The notes under the pieces were generated by a model, which was given only the letters and a program-made list of their open reading frames with translations, was not told where the DNA came from and did no database searches. 64,000 nucleotides of DNA, taken from Rhodococcus phenolicus. Lineage in GTDB: Bacteria > Actinomycetota > Actinomycetes > Mycobacteriales > Mycobacteriaceae. The DNA lies in assembly GCF_001646785.1 (NCBI RefSeq), contig NZ_LRRH01000039.1, forward strand, positions 34,874-98,873, in the 5' to 3' direction. Shown piece after piece: positions 53,609 through 62,484 of the stretch. Every line of letters starts with the position of its first letter. Positions within the stretch are counted from its first letter, which is position 1. The translations under genes were made by a program, and so were the position numbers.

Positions 53609-55320
53609 GTGGTGGCCTCCAGCAGAGTGTCGGGGATGTCGAGATGCCGAGCGCGCAGCCATTCACCCAGGCCCTTGGCCTGGGGGTCGAATCGGGCTCC
53701 GGAGGCCACGCCGCGGCCGAGGATGCCCTCGACGACGAAGTTCACGGCCCGCAGGTGCGGCAGCACGTGCCGGGTGACGGTCAGCGGCCGCGTCTCGGGG
53801 AGCAGTTCCTTCACGGCGTCGACGGTGAGGGTGTGGACCAGCCAGCGCCACTGGTCGTCGGTGCGGACCCACACGCCGATGTTGGCGTCGCCCCCCTTGT
53901 CGCCACTGCGGGCACCGGCAATCGTGCCGAGCGGAACGCGTCGGACGGGACCCGGCGGCAGCGGCTGCGGCAGATCCGGCTCGGGCAGCGCGTCGAGCGG
54001 CCGGGTCGGCGTCACGGGGTCGATGGCGGCTGCGGTTCCGTCCGGCAGTACCGCGGTGTGCGGGACGAGCGCGGCGTCGACGTAGGCGGCGGTGTACACG
54101 CCGTACGGCCGGCCGTTGCCGGGCGGCGCGGTCAGCGAGAAACCCGGATAGCCGGCGAGAGCGAATTCCACTGCGACGGAGGAGAATGCACGTCCCGCGA
54201 GGTTCGGGTCGCGGTCGCGGACCGTGCAGCGCAGCAGGGCGCTCGCGGCTTCTTCGGTGTCGGCGTCGGGATGGTCGGTGCGAGCGAGCGTCCAGTCGAG
54301 CTCCGCGGGCCGCACCGGCAGGTTCGCCTCCACCTGCCGCCGAGTGAGTTCCGCCTTGGCCTCGATGTCGAGGCCGGTGAGCACGAACACCGCTTCGTTC
54401 CGGAATCCGGCAAGCGTGTTGAGGCAGACCTTGAGCGTCGGCGGCGGGGCTTCGCCGCGCACCCCGGTGATACGGACCCGGTCGGGTCCGTCCTGGGCGA
54501 GCCGCGCGGTGTCGAGACGCGCGGTGACGTCCGGGCCGGCGTAGCGTCCGCCGGTCACTTCGTAGAGCAGTTGGGCGGTGACGGTACCGACGGTGACCGC
54601 ACCCCCGGTGCCCGGATGTTTCGTGATCGTCGACGAACCGTCGGCGGCGATCTCCGCGATCGGGAATCCGGGCCGGTCGAGGTCCGCGATCTCGGTGAAG
54701 AACGCATAGTTGCCGCCGGTCGCCTGGGTGCCGCATTCGATGACGTGCCCCGCGACGACGGCTCCGGCGAGCGCATCGAAATCGTCTCGTGCCCAGCCGA
54801 AGTGCGCGGCCGCCGGCCCGACGATGACGGATGCGTCGGTGACGCGTCCGGTGACGACGACGTCGGCGCCGGCCTCGAGACACCGGGCGATACCCCACGC
54901 GCCGAGATAGGCGTTGGCGGTCAGCGGCGCCGGGTCGGCGGTGAAGCCGAGTTCGTCGACACGGCCGAGGAGGTCGTCGCCTTCGACGTGCGCGATCGCC
55001 GCGTCGACGCCGATGCGGCGGGCGAGCTCACGCAGCGCGGACGCCAGTCCCGCCGGGTTCAGTCCACCGGCGTTGGTGACGATCCGCACGCCCTTGTCGA
55101 GGGCGAGGCCGAGGCAGTCCTCAGCCTGGCGCAGGAAAGTCTTGGCGTAACCGAGATTCGGGTCCTTCAGCCGATCGCGCCCGAGGATGAGCATGGTCAG
55201 CTCGGCGAGGTAGTCACCGGTGAGATAGTCGAGTTCACCGCCGTCGAGCATCTCGCGCATCGCCGAGAACCGATCGCCGTAGAACCCCGAGCAGTTGCCG
55301 ATCCGCACCGGTGCGCTCAT
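53605..55320 (-). CDS. AtuA-family acyclic terpene utilisation protein (DUF1446)
   Basis: A 571-residue protein. The DUF1446 core opens [42 protein letters not shown] and includes [15 protein letters not shown] and [19 protein letters not shown]-terminal domain ([23 protein letters not shown]) follows, as in AtuA of Pseudomonas. AtuA is required for growth on citronellol and geraniol, yet its reaction is not established. Both ends overlap neighbours (ATGA and GTGA), so it is firmly part of the operon. Confidence 0.87.
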   Translation of the reverse strand: MSAPVRIGNCSGFYGDRFSAMREMLDGGELDYLTGDYLAELTMLILGRDRLKDPNLGYAKTFLRQAEDCLGLALDKGVRIVTNAGGLNPAGLASALRELARRIGVDAAIAHVEGDDLLGRVDELGFTADPAPLTANAYLGAWGIARCLEAGADVVVTGRVTDASVIVGPAAAHFGWARDDFDALAGAVVAGHVIECGTQATGGNYAFFTEIADLDRPGFPIAEIAADGSSTITKHPGTGGAVTVGTVTAQLLYEVTGGRYAGPDVTARLDTARLAQDGPDRVRITGVRGEAPPPTLKVCLNTLAGFRNEAVFVLTGLDIEAKAELTRRQVEANLPVRPAELDWTLARTDHPDADTEEAASALLRCTVRDRDPNLAGRAFSSVAVEFALAGYPGFSLTAPPGNGRPYGVYTAAYVDAALVPHTAVLPDGTAAAIDPVTPTRPLDALPEPDLPQPLPPGPVRRVPLGTIAGARSGDKGGDANIGVWVRTDDQWRWLVHTLTVDAVKELLPETRPLTVTRHVLPHLRAVNFVVEGILGRGVASGARFDPQAKGLGEWLRARHLDIPDTLLEATT

Positions 55321-56108
55321 CGTGCGGCCTCACTGCCGCGGCCGGCGCCGGGCGGTCCCGCGAACGCCTGGGCCAGGTCGAGCCACGCGTCGGCGTCGGG
55401 TCCGACTGCCACGAGCGCGGTGTCGTCGCGGTGCACCCGCTGAGTGACGAGCCGGCAGAAGTCGATTGCCGGGCCGCTGACGGACTGGGCCGCGTCGGTG
55501 GGTCCCCACTCCCAGACGGTGCCGTCGGGGGCGTCGAGGCGCACCCGGAACGGGCCGGCGGGCGGGGTGCGGTCGTGCACGGTGAACGCGAAGTCGCGGG
55601 TGCGGACACCGAGGTGCGCGACGTGACGCAGCCGCGCGGTGGGAGTCCGGGTCGCGCCGAGCGCGGCGGCGACGTCGCCGCCGTGTGCCCAGGTCTCCAT
55701 GAGCCGGGCGGTGGCCATCGACGCGGCGCCCATGGGCGGGCCGTACCAGAGGATCTTGGTACCTGCCGGGACGGCGGCGAGCGCGGCGGCGAGGTCGCGG
55801 CGGGCGGCGCGCCAGTCGGCGAGCAGTTCCGCCGGTGGTCGGGCGGCCAGATCGGCGGCGCCCTTGTCGACGAATCCGGTCGGGTCGGCGAGGGCGGCAT
55901 GTGCGGCGGCGACGAACGCGTCCGGGTCGCCGATCGCGGTGAGCGCCGCCCGGTCGGTCCACAGCAGGTGGCCGATCTGGTGGGCGACGGTCCAGCCGGC
56001 GGCGGGGGTCGGTGTCGCCCATTCGGCGGCAGGAAGGTCCGCGACCAGGGTGTCGAGGTCGTCGCCCTCGGCGCGCAGGTCGTCGAGAAGCGTGCGCAGC
56101 TCCGTCAT
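55317..56108 (-). CDS. TIGR03084-type DinB/MDMPI-fold protein
   Basis: A 263-residue protein: [33 protein letters not shown] with the first metal His and [22 protein letters not shown] with the second. A C-terminal SCP2-like half ([37 protein letters not shown]) follows. It is the first gene of the AtuA operon, and its stop overlaps the atuA start. Family members are probably mycothiol-dependent or metal-dependent enzymes; no reaction is known. Confidence 0.83.
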   Translation of the reverse strand: MTELRTLLDDLRAEGDDLDTLVADLPAAEWATPTPAAGWTVAHQIGHLLWTDRAALTAIGDPDAFVAAAHAALADPTGFVDKGAADLAARPPAELLADWRAARRDLAAALAAVPAGTKILWYGPPMGAASMATARLMETWAHGGDVAAALGATRTPTARLRHVAHLGVRTRDFAFTVHDRTPPAGPFRVRLDAPDGTVWEWGPTDAAQSVSGPAIDFCRLVTQRVHRDDTALVAVGPDADAWLDLAQAFAGPPGAGRGSEAAR

Positions 56109-56137
56109 GAGACCAGAGTCACACGCCACCGGCCATA

Positions 56138-56155
56138 AATCAAGCATTCGTGATT
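56138..56155. promoter_or_regulatory. Candidate operator upstream of the AtuA operon
   Basis: AATCAAGCATTCGTGATT is an 18-bp imperfect palindrome (7 of 9 half-site positions symmetric) 30 nt before the first start of the operon. It suits a TetR dimer, possibly the operon's own regulator at 46167-46793. Confidence 0.45.
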
Positions 56156-56192
56156 GTTTTTGCCGCACCGACCCGATATCCGCCAACGGACA

Positions 56193-56229
56193 GGACGGCC
56201 GCACGCGTCCTGGACGCGTGCGGCCGTCC
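56193..56229. terminator. Terminator of the TerD gene
   Basis: Perfect 16-bp GC-rich stem (56193-56208 and 56214-56229) with a 5-nt loop, 39 nt after the terD stop. It separates terD from the AtuA operon promoter on the same strand. Confidence 0.85.
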
Positions 56230-56267
56230 CGCTCGCCTGCGGTCGCGGTGTCGGATGCGGAAGAACC

Positions 56268-56843
56268 TCAGATGTTGACGCCGTAGTCGCGGGCGATACC
56301 GGCGAGCCCGGACGCGTAACCCTGGCCGATGGCGCGGAACTTCCATTCGCCGCCGTGCCGGTAGACCTCACCGAAGATCATCGCGGTCTCGGTGGAGGCG
56401 TCCTCGGACAGGTCGTACCGGGCGAGTTCGACTCCGGTGTTGCGGTCGACGACACGAATGAAGGCGTTGACGACCTGGCCGAACGACTGTCCGCGTTCGA
56501 TCGCCTCGTGGATCGAGACGGGGAAGAAGATGTTGGTGACACGGGGATCGAGAGCGACGAGGTCGATGTCGATCGATTCGTCGTCGCCGTCGCCCTCGCC
56601 GGTGAGGTTGTCGCCGGTGTGCTCGACGGCACCGTCGGGTGAGCGGAGGTTGTTGTAGAACACGAAGTGCTGGTCCGTCAGAACGCGGCGGTCCTGTCCG
56701 GTCAGCAGCGCCGAAGCGTCCAGGTCGTAGGCGGCACCCGTCGTGGTCCGCTGGTCCCAGCCCAGGCCGACGGTGATCGCGGTGAGGTTGGCGGTCTGCT
56801 TGGACAGCGAAACGTTACCGCCCTTGGCCAGGGATACGCTCAT
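56268..56843 (-). CDS. TerD-family calcium-binding stress protein
   Basis: A 191-residue TerD protein: [39 protein letters not shown], then [30 protein letters not shown] with the acidic Ca2+ sites, and [29 protein letters not shown] at the end. TerD proteins form part of tellurite- and stress-response complexes. No other ter gene is adjacent. It has its own terminator and so forms a single-gene unit. Confidence 0.93.
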   Translation of the reverse strand: MSVSLAKGGNVSLSKQTANLTAITVGLGWDQRTTTGAAYDLDASALLTGQDRRVLTDQHFVFYNNLRSPDGAVEHTGDNLTGEGDGDDESIDIDLVALDPRVTNIFFPVSIHEAIERGQSFGQVVNAFIRVVDRNTGVELARYDLSEDASTETAMIFGEVYRHGGEWKFRAIGQGYASGLAGIARDYGVNI

Positions 56844-56894
56844 CTGTGCACTCCTTCGTGTTCGGTTGGTTCGAAACTTCTGCGGCCGGCACCT

Positions 56895-57833
56895 TCACGG
56901 CCGGGGTTCGTGTGGAACCGGGGGCCCGCTTCGGCCCGGTACCCGCGTCCGCACGATCATGCGTACCAGTTCCCCGGCCGGACCGGCGAGGGCGCGCGGC
57001 GGACGCCACACCGCGCGCAGTGTGCGGGACAGATCGAGCCCCTCGATCTCGACGATCCGCAGTTCCCCCGAGGCCAGATGGTCGGCGACGGCGAGCGTGC
57101 TGAGCACCGCGGGGCCGACACCGCTCAGGACGCTGGTGCGGACCGCCGCGCCGCTGCCCAGTTCGAGCAGCGGGCCGGGCCGGTCGTATTCCTCGAGCGC
57201 AAGGTCGAGGGTGCGCCGGGTGCCCGAGCCCTGTTCCCTCACCACCAGTGGTGTCGCGGCGAGCTCGGCGACGGTCACGGGTCGGCGGCGCCGCACCCAC
57301 GGATGCTCCGGGGCGACGACCACGACGAGCCGGTCACGGGCGACCTCGACGCTGTGCAGCCCGTCCGGCACGGTCGGCCCCTCGACGAAGCCGACGTGGA
57401 CGCGACCGTCCGCGACCGCGTCGCACACCTGCATCGAGTTGTGCACCTGCAGTTGGATCTGCACGTCGTCGCGCACCGTCCGGAACCGGCCCAGCCAGCG
57501 TGGAATGAGGTGTTCGGCGACGGTCATGCTGGCCGCGACGGTCAGTTCGGCGTGCCGCTCGACACGCAGCGAGTCGGCGGCGTCGAGGAGCCTGCGGACG
57601 TCGGCGAGCGCCTCCCGAGCCCAGTGCGCGACGACGGTTCCCTCGGGTGTGAGGGACGATCCGGCCCGTCCGCGCCGCACCAGCGCGGCACCGAGTTGCC
57701 GCTCGAGGCGCCGCAGGGATCGACTGGCGTTGGGCTGGGCGACGTCGGCGGCCCGCGCAGCCGCGCCGAGACTGCCGTGGTCGTCGACACCGACGAGAAG
57801 CTCGAGAGCTGCGAGATCCGGCCACTCGGTCAT
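56895..57833 (-). CDS. LysR-family regulator, divergent from YeiH
   Basis: A 312-residue LysR protein. Its winged helix is MTEWPDLAALELLVGVDDHGSLGAAARAADVAQPNASRSLRRLERQLGAALVRR. The effector domain begins AELTVAASMTVAEHLIPRWLGRF, close to CbbR/YeiE-type regulators. The ATG at 57833 is used. It is divergent from the YeiH-type transporter over a region with a perfect palindrome, the standard layout of a LysR regulator and its target. Confidence 0.88.
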   Translation of the reverse strand: MTEWPDLAALELLVGVDDHGSLGAAARAADVAQPNASRSLRRLERQLGAALVRRGRAGSSLTPEGTVVAHWAREALADVRRLLDAADSLRVERHAELTVAASMTVAEHLIPRWLGRFRTVRDDVQIQLQVHNSMQVCDAVADGRVHVGFVEGPTVPDGLHSVEVARDRLVVVVAPEHPWVRRRRPVTVAELAATPLVVREQGSGTRRTLDLALEEYDRPGPLLELGSGAAVRTSVLSGVGPAVLSTLAVADHLASGELRIVEIEGLDLSRTLRAVWRPPRALAGPAGELVRMIVRTRVPGRSGPPVPHEPRP

Positions 57834-57861
57834 GACCGAATGATATGTCTTCGGCCGGTGC

Positions 57862-57878
57862 CATATCGATTCGATATG
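57862..57878. promoter_or_regulatory. LysR/YeiH intergenic palindrome
   Basis: CATATCGA-T-TCGATATG, two perfect 8-bp arms around one nucleotide. A further half-site GATATG lies at 57842-57847. The 102-nt divergent region would let the LysR protein control both itself and the transporter. Confidence 0.6.
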
Positions 57879-57935
57879 CCGCCATGCGGTTTCGGAGGCT
57901 AGCGGCGGAATCCGGCGGCCGAGATCATCGAAACC

Positions 57936-58985
57936 ATGATCACCGTGCCCGCAGCGCCCGCGCTGCGCCTGCCCTCGTCCGCGCCGGGATTGCTGCTGTG
58001 CGCGGCCGGCGCGGCGGTCGCGCTCATCCTCGGCCACGCGGTGGGCGTCGCTCCCCTGCTCCTCGCGATCCTGCTGGGCGTCGCGCTGGCCAACACCGGC
58101 CTGCGCCGCGAGGGCGCCGCGACCCGGGTACTCGCCCCCGGTACCGCCGTCGCCGCGAAGAACCTGCTGCGCGTCGGCGTCGCGCTGCTCGGCCTGCAAC
58201 TGCTGGTCCCGGACGTCCTGGCACTCGGATGGGGAACCCTCGCCGTCGCGGTCGCGGTCGTCGCGCTCGGTATCGCGGGCACGCTGTGGCTCGGAGCCCG
58301 GCTCGGACTCGGCTGGACTCAACGCCTCCTCATCGCGTGCGGCTTCTCGATCTGCGGGGCGGCCGCGGCTGCGGCCGTGGACGGCATGATCTCCGCGCGC
58401 ACCCGCGAACTGGTGACCACGGTCGCGCTGGTCGTCGTGTTCGGCACCGCGATGATCCCCCTGCTTCCGATGCTCGCGAGTGGACTCGGATTGGACGGCA
58501 CCCAGGCCGGAATGTGGGCCGGGGCGGCGGTGCACGAGGTCGCGCAGGTTGTCGCGGTCGGAGGCGCGCTCGACAATACCGCGGTCGCAGGAGCCGGGGG
58601 TGCGCTGACGGTGGCGGTGACCGTCAAGCTCGCGCGGGTCGCGCTGCTCGCACCCGTCGCCGCCGGAGTCGGGATCGCTGCCCGGCGCCGCGGCGCGACA
58701 CCGGCGGACACCCGCCGGCCGCCGCTGGTGCCGCTGTTCCTGGTCGGGTTCCTCGCGTGTGCGGCGCTGCGTGCCACCGGGATCCTGCCCGCCCCGGCTC
58801 TGGAGGTCGCACATTCGGTGCAGGTGGCGTTGCTCGCGGCGGCGATGTTCGCGCTCGGCACGGGCGTGCGCCTCGACATGCTGCGCGGCATCGGATGGCG
58901 GCCCGTCGCCCTCGCCGGGTTCGCGACGGTATGGGTCACGGTGATCGCGTTCGCCGGAGTTCTGCTGGTCCACCCGCTCGGATAG
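57936..58985 (+). CDS. YeiH-family putative sulfate exporter
   Basis: A 349-residue membrane protein with about ten hydrophobic helices. Family motifs are PLLLAILLGVALANTGL, LLRVGVALLGLQL, LLIACGFSICGAAAAAAVDG and WAGAAVHEVAQVVAVGG. YeiH proteins are linked to export of sulfate or taurine-derived anions, and their genes are usually paired with a divergent LysR gene, as here. Substrate is not proven. The next gene follows 14 nt downstream. Confidence 0.88.
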   Translation: MITVPAAPALRLPSSAPGLLLCAAGAAVALILGHAVGVAPLLLAILLGVALANTGLRREGAATRVLAPGTAVAAKNLLRVGVALLGLQLLVPDVLALGWGTLAVAVAVVALGIAGTLWLGARLGLGWTQRLLIACGFSICGAAAAAAVDGMISARTRELVTTVALVVVFGTAMIPLLPMLASGLGLDGTQAGMWAGAAVHEVAQVVAVGGALDNTAVAGAGGALTVAVTVKLARVALLAPVAAGVGIAARRRGATPADTRRPPLVPLFLVGFLACAALRATGILPAPALEVAHSVQVALLAAAMFALGTGVRLDMLRGIGWRPVALAGFATVWVTVIAFAGVLLVHPLG

Positions 58986-58999
58986 AGCACACTGCGTTC

Positions 59000-59422
59000 A
59001 TGGAAATCCTGGGTTTCGACGACGCGGCCGCCGTCCTGGCCGCGCAGCCGTTCAGCGTGCTCGTCGGCGCGCGTCTGACCGTTTATGCGCCACCGCGCGC
59101 GGTGCTCGAAATCCCGCTGCGACCGGAGTTGATGCAACAGTTCGGTTTCGTCCACGGCGGAGTGCTCTCGTACGCGGCGGACAACGCGATCACCTTCGCC
59201 GCGGGCACGGTCCTCGGGCCGTCGATCGTCACCACCGGCTTCACGATCGACTACCTGCGGCCGGCCGGCGGGGTGCTGCTCCGGGCCGAGGCCTCGGTCG
59301 TCGAATCGACGAAGCGGCAAGCGCTGTGCCGGTGCGAGATCGTCGCGGTCGACGGGAACGGCACCGAGAAGGTGTGTGCGGCGGCTCAGGGCAGCGCGCG
59401 GCTGATCGATCTGTCCCGTTAG
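59000..59422 (+). CDS. PaaI-family hot-dog thioesterase
   Basis: A 140-residue hot-dog protein: RPELMQQFGFVHGGVLSYAADNAITFAAG carries the HGG motif and the acidic residue used by PaaI-type thioesterases, and TTGFTIDYLRPAGGVLLRAEASVVESTKRQALCRCEIVA forms the second half. It hydrolyses acyl- or aryl-CoA esters. The ATG at 59000 is 14 nt after the YeiH gene. Its TAG stop overlaps the TAA of the convergent DUF202 gene. Confidence 0.86.
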   Translation: MEILGFDDAAAVLAAQPFSVLVGARLTVYAPPRAVLEIPLRPELMQQFGFVHGGVLSYAADNAITFAAGTVLGPSIVTTGFTIDYLRPAGGVLLRAEASVVESTKRQALCRCEIVAVDGNGTEKVCAAAQGSARLIDLSR

Positions 59423-59745
59423 CCACCGGTCGCGATCAGTACGGCCGCCGCGATGGCCAGCAGCGCGACCGCGGCGGTCACCACGACGTTGCGCCACCAG
59501 TGGTGCGAGACCGTCCCCGCCGCGAATCGGCGCACCCGCGCCCGGTGGCCGCGGCCCGCGGTGACCAGCAGATACAGCGCCGGGACCAGACACAGCAGCC
59601 CGACCGAGACGACCGCGGCATCGGGCCCCGGCACGAATCGCATGAAACCGAGAGCGACCGCGCCCAGCACCGATGCGGTGCGCAGCCACGCGAGACTGGT
59701 GCGTTCGGGCTGCAGCCCGGGATCGTCGTGGGTCGGCCGGCTCAT
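59419..59745 (-). CDS. DUF202 membrane protein
   Basis: A 108-residue protein with three transmembrane helices and the DUF202 signature ERTSLAWLRTASVLGAVALGFMRF. The ATG at 59745 overlaps the stop of the preceding DUF202 gene (ATGA). Function unknown; tandem DUF202 pairs of this kind are frequent, and the two probably form a hetero-oligomer. Confidence 0.85.
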   Translation of the reverse strand: MSRPTHDDPGLQPERTSLAWLRTASVLGAVALGFMRFVPGPDAAVVSVGLLCLVPALYLLVTAGRGHRARVRRFAAGTVSHHWWRNVVVTAAVALLAIAAAVLIATGG

Positions 59746-60107
59746 GCGAGGATCGCGACGGCCAGCACCACCGCGGCGACGGCGAGGAGCCCGGCCAGCA
59801 GGAACGCGGCCCACGGCGGTGACAGCGGCCGCTCGGTGCGCATGGCCTCCTCGACGCGCACCCAGCGGATCAGTGCGGCGATCACCAGAACCGCCGCGAA
59901 CACCAGCAGCAGGCAGGACACGGTGGTGCGGACGGCCGCACTCATCACGTCTCCGCCGAACGTCTCGAGTCCGACCGCTGCCGCGATGATGCCGAGCGAG
60001 GTGCGGATCCACGCCAGGAACGTGCGTTCGTTGGCGAGGGTGAAACGCGTGTCGGGGTCGGTGCCCTCCCGCAGTCCCCGCGGCCGCCAGTCCCGTCGTA
60101 GCGTCAC
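59742..60107 (-). CDS. DUF202 membrane protein (YidH-like)
   Basis: A 121-residue protein with the signature DTRFTLANERTFLAWIRTSLGIIAAAVGLETF and three hydrophobic helices, the last VLAVAILA. The GTG at 60107 (VTLRRDWRPRGL) is used; no clear ribosome site is visible, so the start is provisional. It lies 41 nt after the Rieske gene and overlaps the second DUF202 gene. Confidence 0.83.
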   Translation of the reverse strand: MTLRRDWRPRGLREGTDPDTRFTLANERTFLAWIRTSLGIIAAAVGLETFGGDVMSAAVRTTVSCLLLVFAAVLVIAALIRWVRVEEAMRTERPLSPPWAAFLLAGLLAVAAVVLAVAILA

Positions 60108-60148
60108 AGTTACGAACAGTAGCGGCGGCGCGGCGGCCCGGGAGCCGT

Positions 60149-60628
60149 TCAGCCCACCACGAGATCGGTGCCGCGCGCCTCGATGGGCCGTGTCTTCAGA
60201 GGCCGCTTCGCAGGGCCCTTCGCGACGGTGCCGTCGAGGCGGAATCGGCTGCCGTGACAGTTGCACACGATCTCGTCGCCCTCGACTCCGCTGATGTTGC
60301 AGCCGGAATGGGTGCAGATCGCGACGAAGGCACGGAAGTCACCGGCGACCGGCTGCGACAGGACGAGGCGCTTGCCGTCGATCATCACGGCTCCTCCGAC
60401 CGGAACGTCCGCGACACCGGCGACGACCTCCGCGTCGGGCCCGGGCGGCGCGGTCGTCGCGGCGGCGAGTTCCCCGTCGGCCGCACCCCCGTCGGAATCC
60501 GCGCCGACCGAGCTCCCGCACGCGGTGAGCACCGCGGTCGCCGCGACGGCACCGACACCGCCGAGCAGGGCCCGCCGCGGTAGCGAGGTGGGGGTCGTGG
60601 CCTGTGTGTCCGATGCCGCGGTGTTCAT
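60149..60628 (-). CDS. Rieske 2Fe-2S lipoprotein
   Basis: A 159-residue exported protein. The N-terminus has twin arginines followed by a hydrophobic stretch (LPRRALLGGVGAVAATAVLTAC), which looks like a Tat-type lipoprotein signal with lipobox LTAC. The mature part has the Rieske motifs CTHSGC and CNCHGSRF, giving the Cys/His ligand pairs. It would carry an iron-sulfur cluster on the outer membrane face. It is probably co-transcribed with the two DUF202 genes. Its redox partner is not evident. Confidence 0.88.
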   Translation of the reverse strand: MNTAASDTQATTPTSLPRRALLGGVGAVAATAVLTACGSSVGADSDGGAADGELAAATTAPPGPDAEVVAGVADVPVGGAVMIDGKRLVLSQPVAGDFRAFVAICTHSGCNISGVEGDEIVCNCHGSRFRLDGTVAKGPAKRPLKTRPIEARGTDLVVG

Positions 60629-60681
60629 TCGCGTGTCCGTTCCGGTCGCCGGGGTGTGCGTCGGGAAGCCTAGCGACGGCA

Positions 60682-60721
60682 CCGGGCGCGGGCAGCGACG
60701 TAGGTCACGGCCCGCGCCCGG
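60682..60721. terminator. Terminator of the DHA2 exporter gene
   Basis: 12-bp perfect arms (60682-60693 and 60710-60721) with a 16-nt loop, 24 nt downstream of the exporter stop on the minus strand and upstream of the Rieske gene. Confidence 0.65.
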
Positions 60722-60744
60722 CGGTGTCGTTCGGCCGGTCGGCG

Positions 60745-62268
60745 TCAGTGCATGACGACCGGCGCGCCCTGGCTGGGGAGTTCGGCGCGTTTGCGCGGCA
60801 GGAACGCGGCCGGGATCAGTGCCAGCACCATCACGCACGTCGCGACGAGGAACGTGGTTCCGAATGCGTCGGCGAGCGAGGACAGCAACGACTGCTGCAC
60901 CTCCGGCGGAAGCTGCGCGACCATGTCGGGGTCGGGCGTCGCGGAGCCCTCCGGGGCGCCGGCGGGAGTCGCCATCTGGTTGGTGAGGATCACCGACATC
61001 GTGGCCGTGCCGATCGAGCCGGCGACCTGCTGCACGATGTTCATCAGCGTCGTGCCGCGCGCGATGCTGTGGTCGGTGAGGGTCTGCAGCGCCGCGGTCA
61101 TCGTCGGCATCATGGTGCAGCCCATGCCCATGCCCATCACGAACAGGGCGCCGAGAAGCAGCACGTACGACGTGTCCACACCGACCTGGGTGAAGACCGC
61201 CATGCCGGCGCTGATGAGGGTCAGGCCGACCATCACGATCTTGCCGGGGCCGATCCGGTCGACGAGCTGACCGGCGATCGGCATCGTGAGCATCGCGCCG
61301 ATGCCCTGCGGCGCGAGCAGCAGACCGGCGGACAGTGTGGTCTCACCGCGCACCTGCAGGAAGTAGCTGGGGAACAGCAGGCCCGCGCCGAAGAAGCCGA
61401 TCGCGAACACCGACATGGTGAGCACCGCGAAGGTGAGCTGGCGGTTGCGGAACAGGTACAGGTCGACCAGCGCGTTCTTCGCGCGCAGGGCGTGGAACAC
61501 GAACGCCCCGATGAGGATCAGGCCGATGATGCCGTTGATCAGCACGCGCGGGGACGCGACGGTCCCGGTCTCGGGAATCGACGACACGCCGAACAGGAAC
61601 AGTGCCAGGCCCGGCGACAGCAACAGCATGCCGATGAAGTCGAACGACTCGGACTTGCTGGGCTGGTCCTTGGGCAGCACGACCATCGCGGTGATGAGCG
61701 CGACGATGCCGATCGGCAGGTTGATGAGGAAGATCCAGTGCCAGCTGGCGGACTCGATCAGCCAGCCACCGAGGATGGGGCCGCCGATGGGGCCGAGCAG
61801 CATCGGGATGCCGAGCACGGCCATGACGCGGCCGACGCGGTGCGGACCGGCGGCGCGGGTCATGATCGTCATGCCGAGCGGCATGAGCATGCCGCCGCCG
61901 AGGCCCTGCACCACACGGAACGCGATCAGCGACGTGACGTCCCACGCCATGCTGCACAGCACCGAACCCGCGACGAACAGGACGAGCGCGCCGAGGTAGA
62001 GCCGCTTGGAACCGAATCGGTCGGCGGCCCAGCCGGTCAGCGGGATGACGCTGGCCAGCGCCAGCGTGTAGGCCGTCATTGTCCAGGCGACGGTCGCGTA
62101 ACTCGCCTGGAACTCCTCCATGAACGTCGGCAGGGCGACGGACACGACGGTGACGTCGAGGATGGACATGATCGCACCGAGGACCACCACGGAGGCGATC
62201 TTCAGTACGGCGGCGTCGAGTTTTCCGTCGGACGCGGCGACGGTGGAACCCTCTGATGGGGCTGTCAT
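60745..62268 (-). CDS. MFS drug exporter, DHA2 (EmrB/QacA) family
   Basis: A 507-residue membrane protein with 14 hydrophobic helices. Motif D1 is LDVTVVSVALPTF near residue 38, motif A is GWAADRFGSKRLYLGALVLF, and motif C is GIPMLLGPIGGPILGGWL. These mark the drug:proton antiporter 2 family. The C-terminal loop (ATPAGAPEGSATPDPD) is variable. GGAGAA precedes the ATG. No regulator is adjacent; the substrate cannot be predicted. Confidence 0.9.
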   Translation of the reverse strand: MTAPSEGSTVAASDGKLDAAVLKIASVVVLGAIMSILDVTVVSVALPTFMEEFQASYATVAWTMTAYTLALASVIPLTGWAADRFGSKRLYLGALVLFVAGSVLCSMAWDVTSLIAFRVVQGLGGGMLMPLGMTIMTRAAGPHRVGRVMAVLGIPMLLGPIGGPILGGWLIESASWHWIFLINLPIGIVALITAMVVLPKDQPSKSESFDFIGMLLLSPGLALFLFGVSSIPETGTVASPRVLINGIIGLILIGAFVFHALRAKNALVDLYLFRNRQLTFAVLTMSVFAIGFFGAGLLFPSYFLQVRGETTLSAGLLLAPQGIGAMLTMPIAGQLVDRIGPGKIVMVGLTLISAGMAVFTQVGVDTSYVLLLGALFVMGMGMGCTMMPTMTAALQTLTDHSIARGTTLMNIVQQVAGSIGTATMSVILTNQMATPAGAPEGSATPDPDMVAQLPPEVQQSLLSSLADAFGTTFLVATCVMVLALIPAAFLPRKRAELPSQGAPVVMH

Positions 62269-62484
62269 GGATGTTCTCCTGGTCGCAGGTGGCGCGGCGC
62301 ACGCCCACCCGTGCCGACAACGACGCCGGAGAAAGCGCGTGGTGATTCGTCAGCGAAGAACCGGGGCGGTGCCGATATTCGCGATCGTAGCGACTCCCTC
62401 CGACCCGGCCCAACCTCTTTTCCCGCGCGCCAGTGGCCTTTGTGCTGGTCAGAGGACCCAAAGGACTCGCCGGGGCGATCTACG

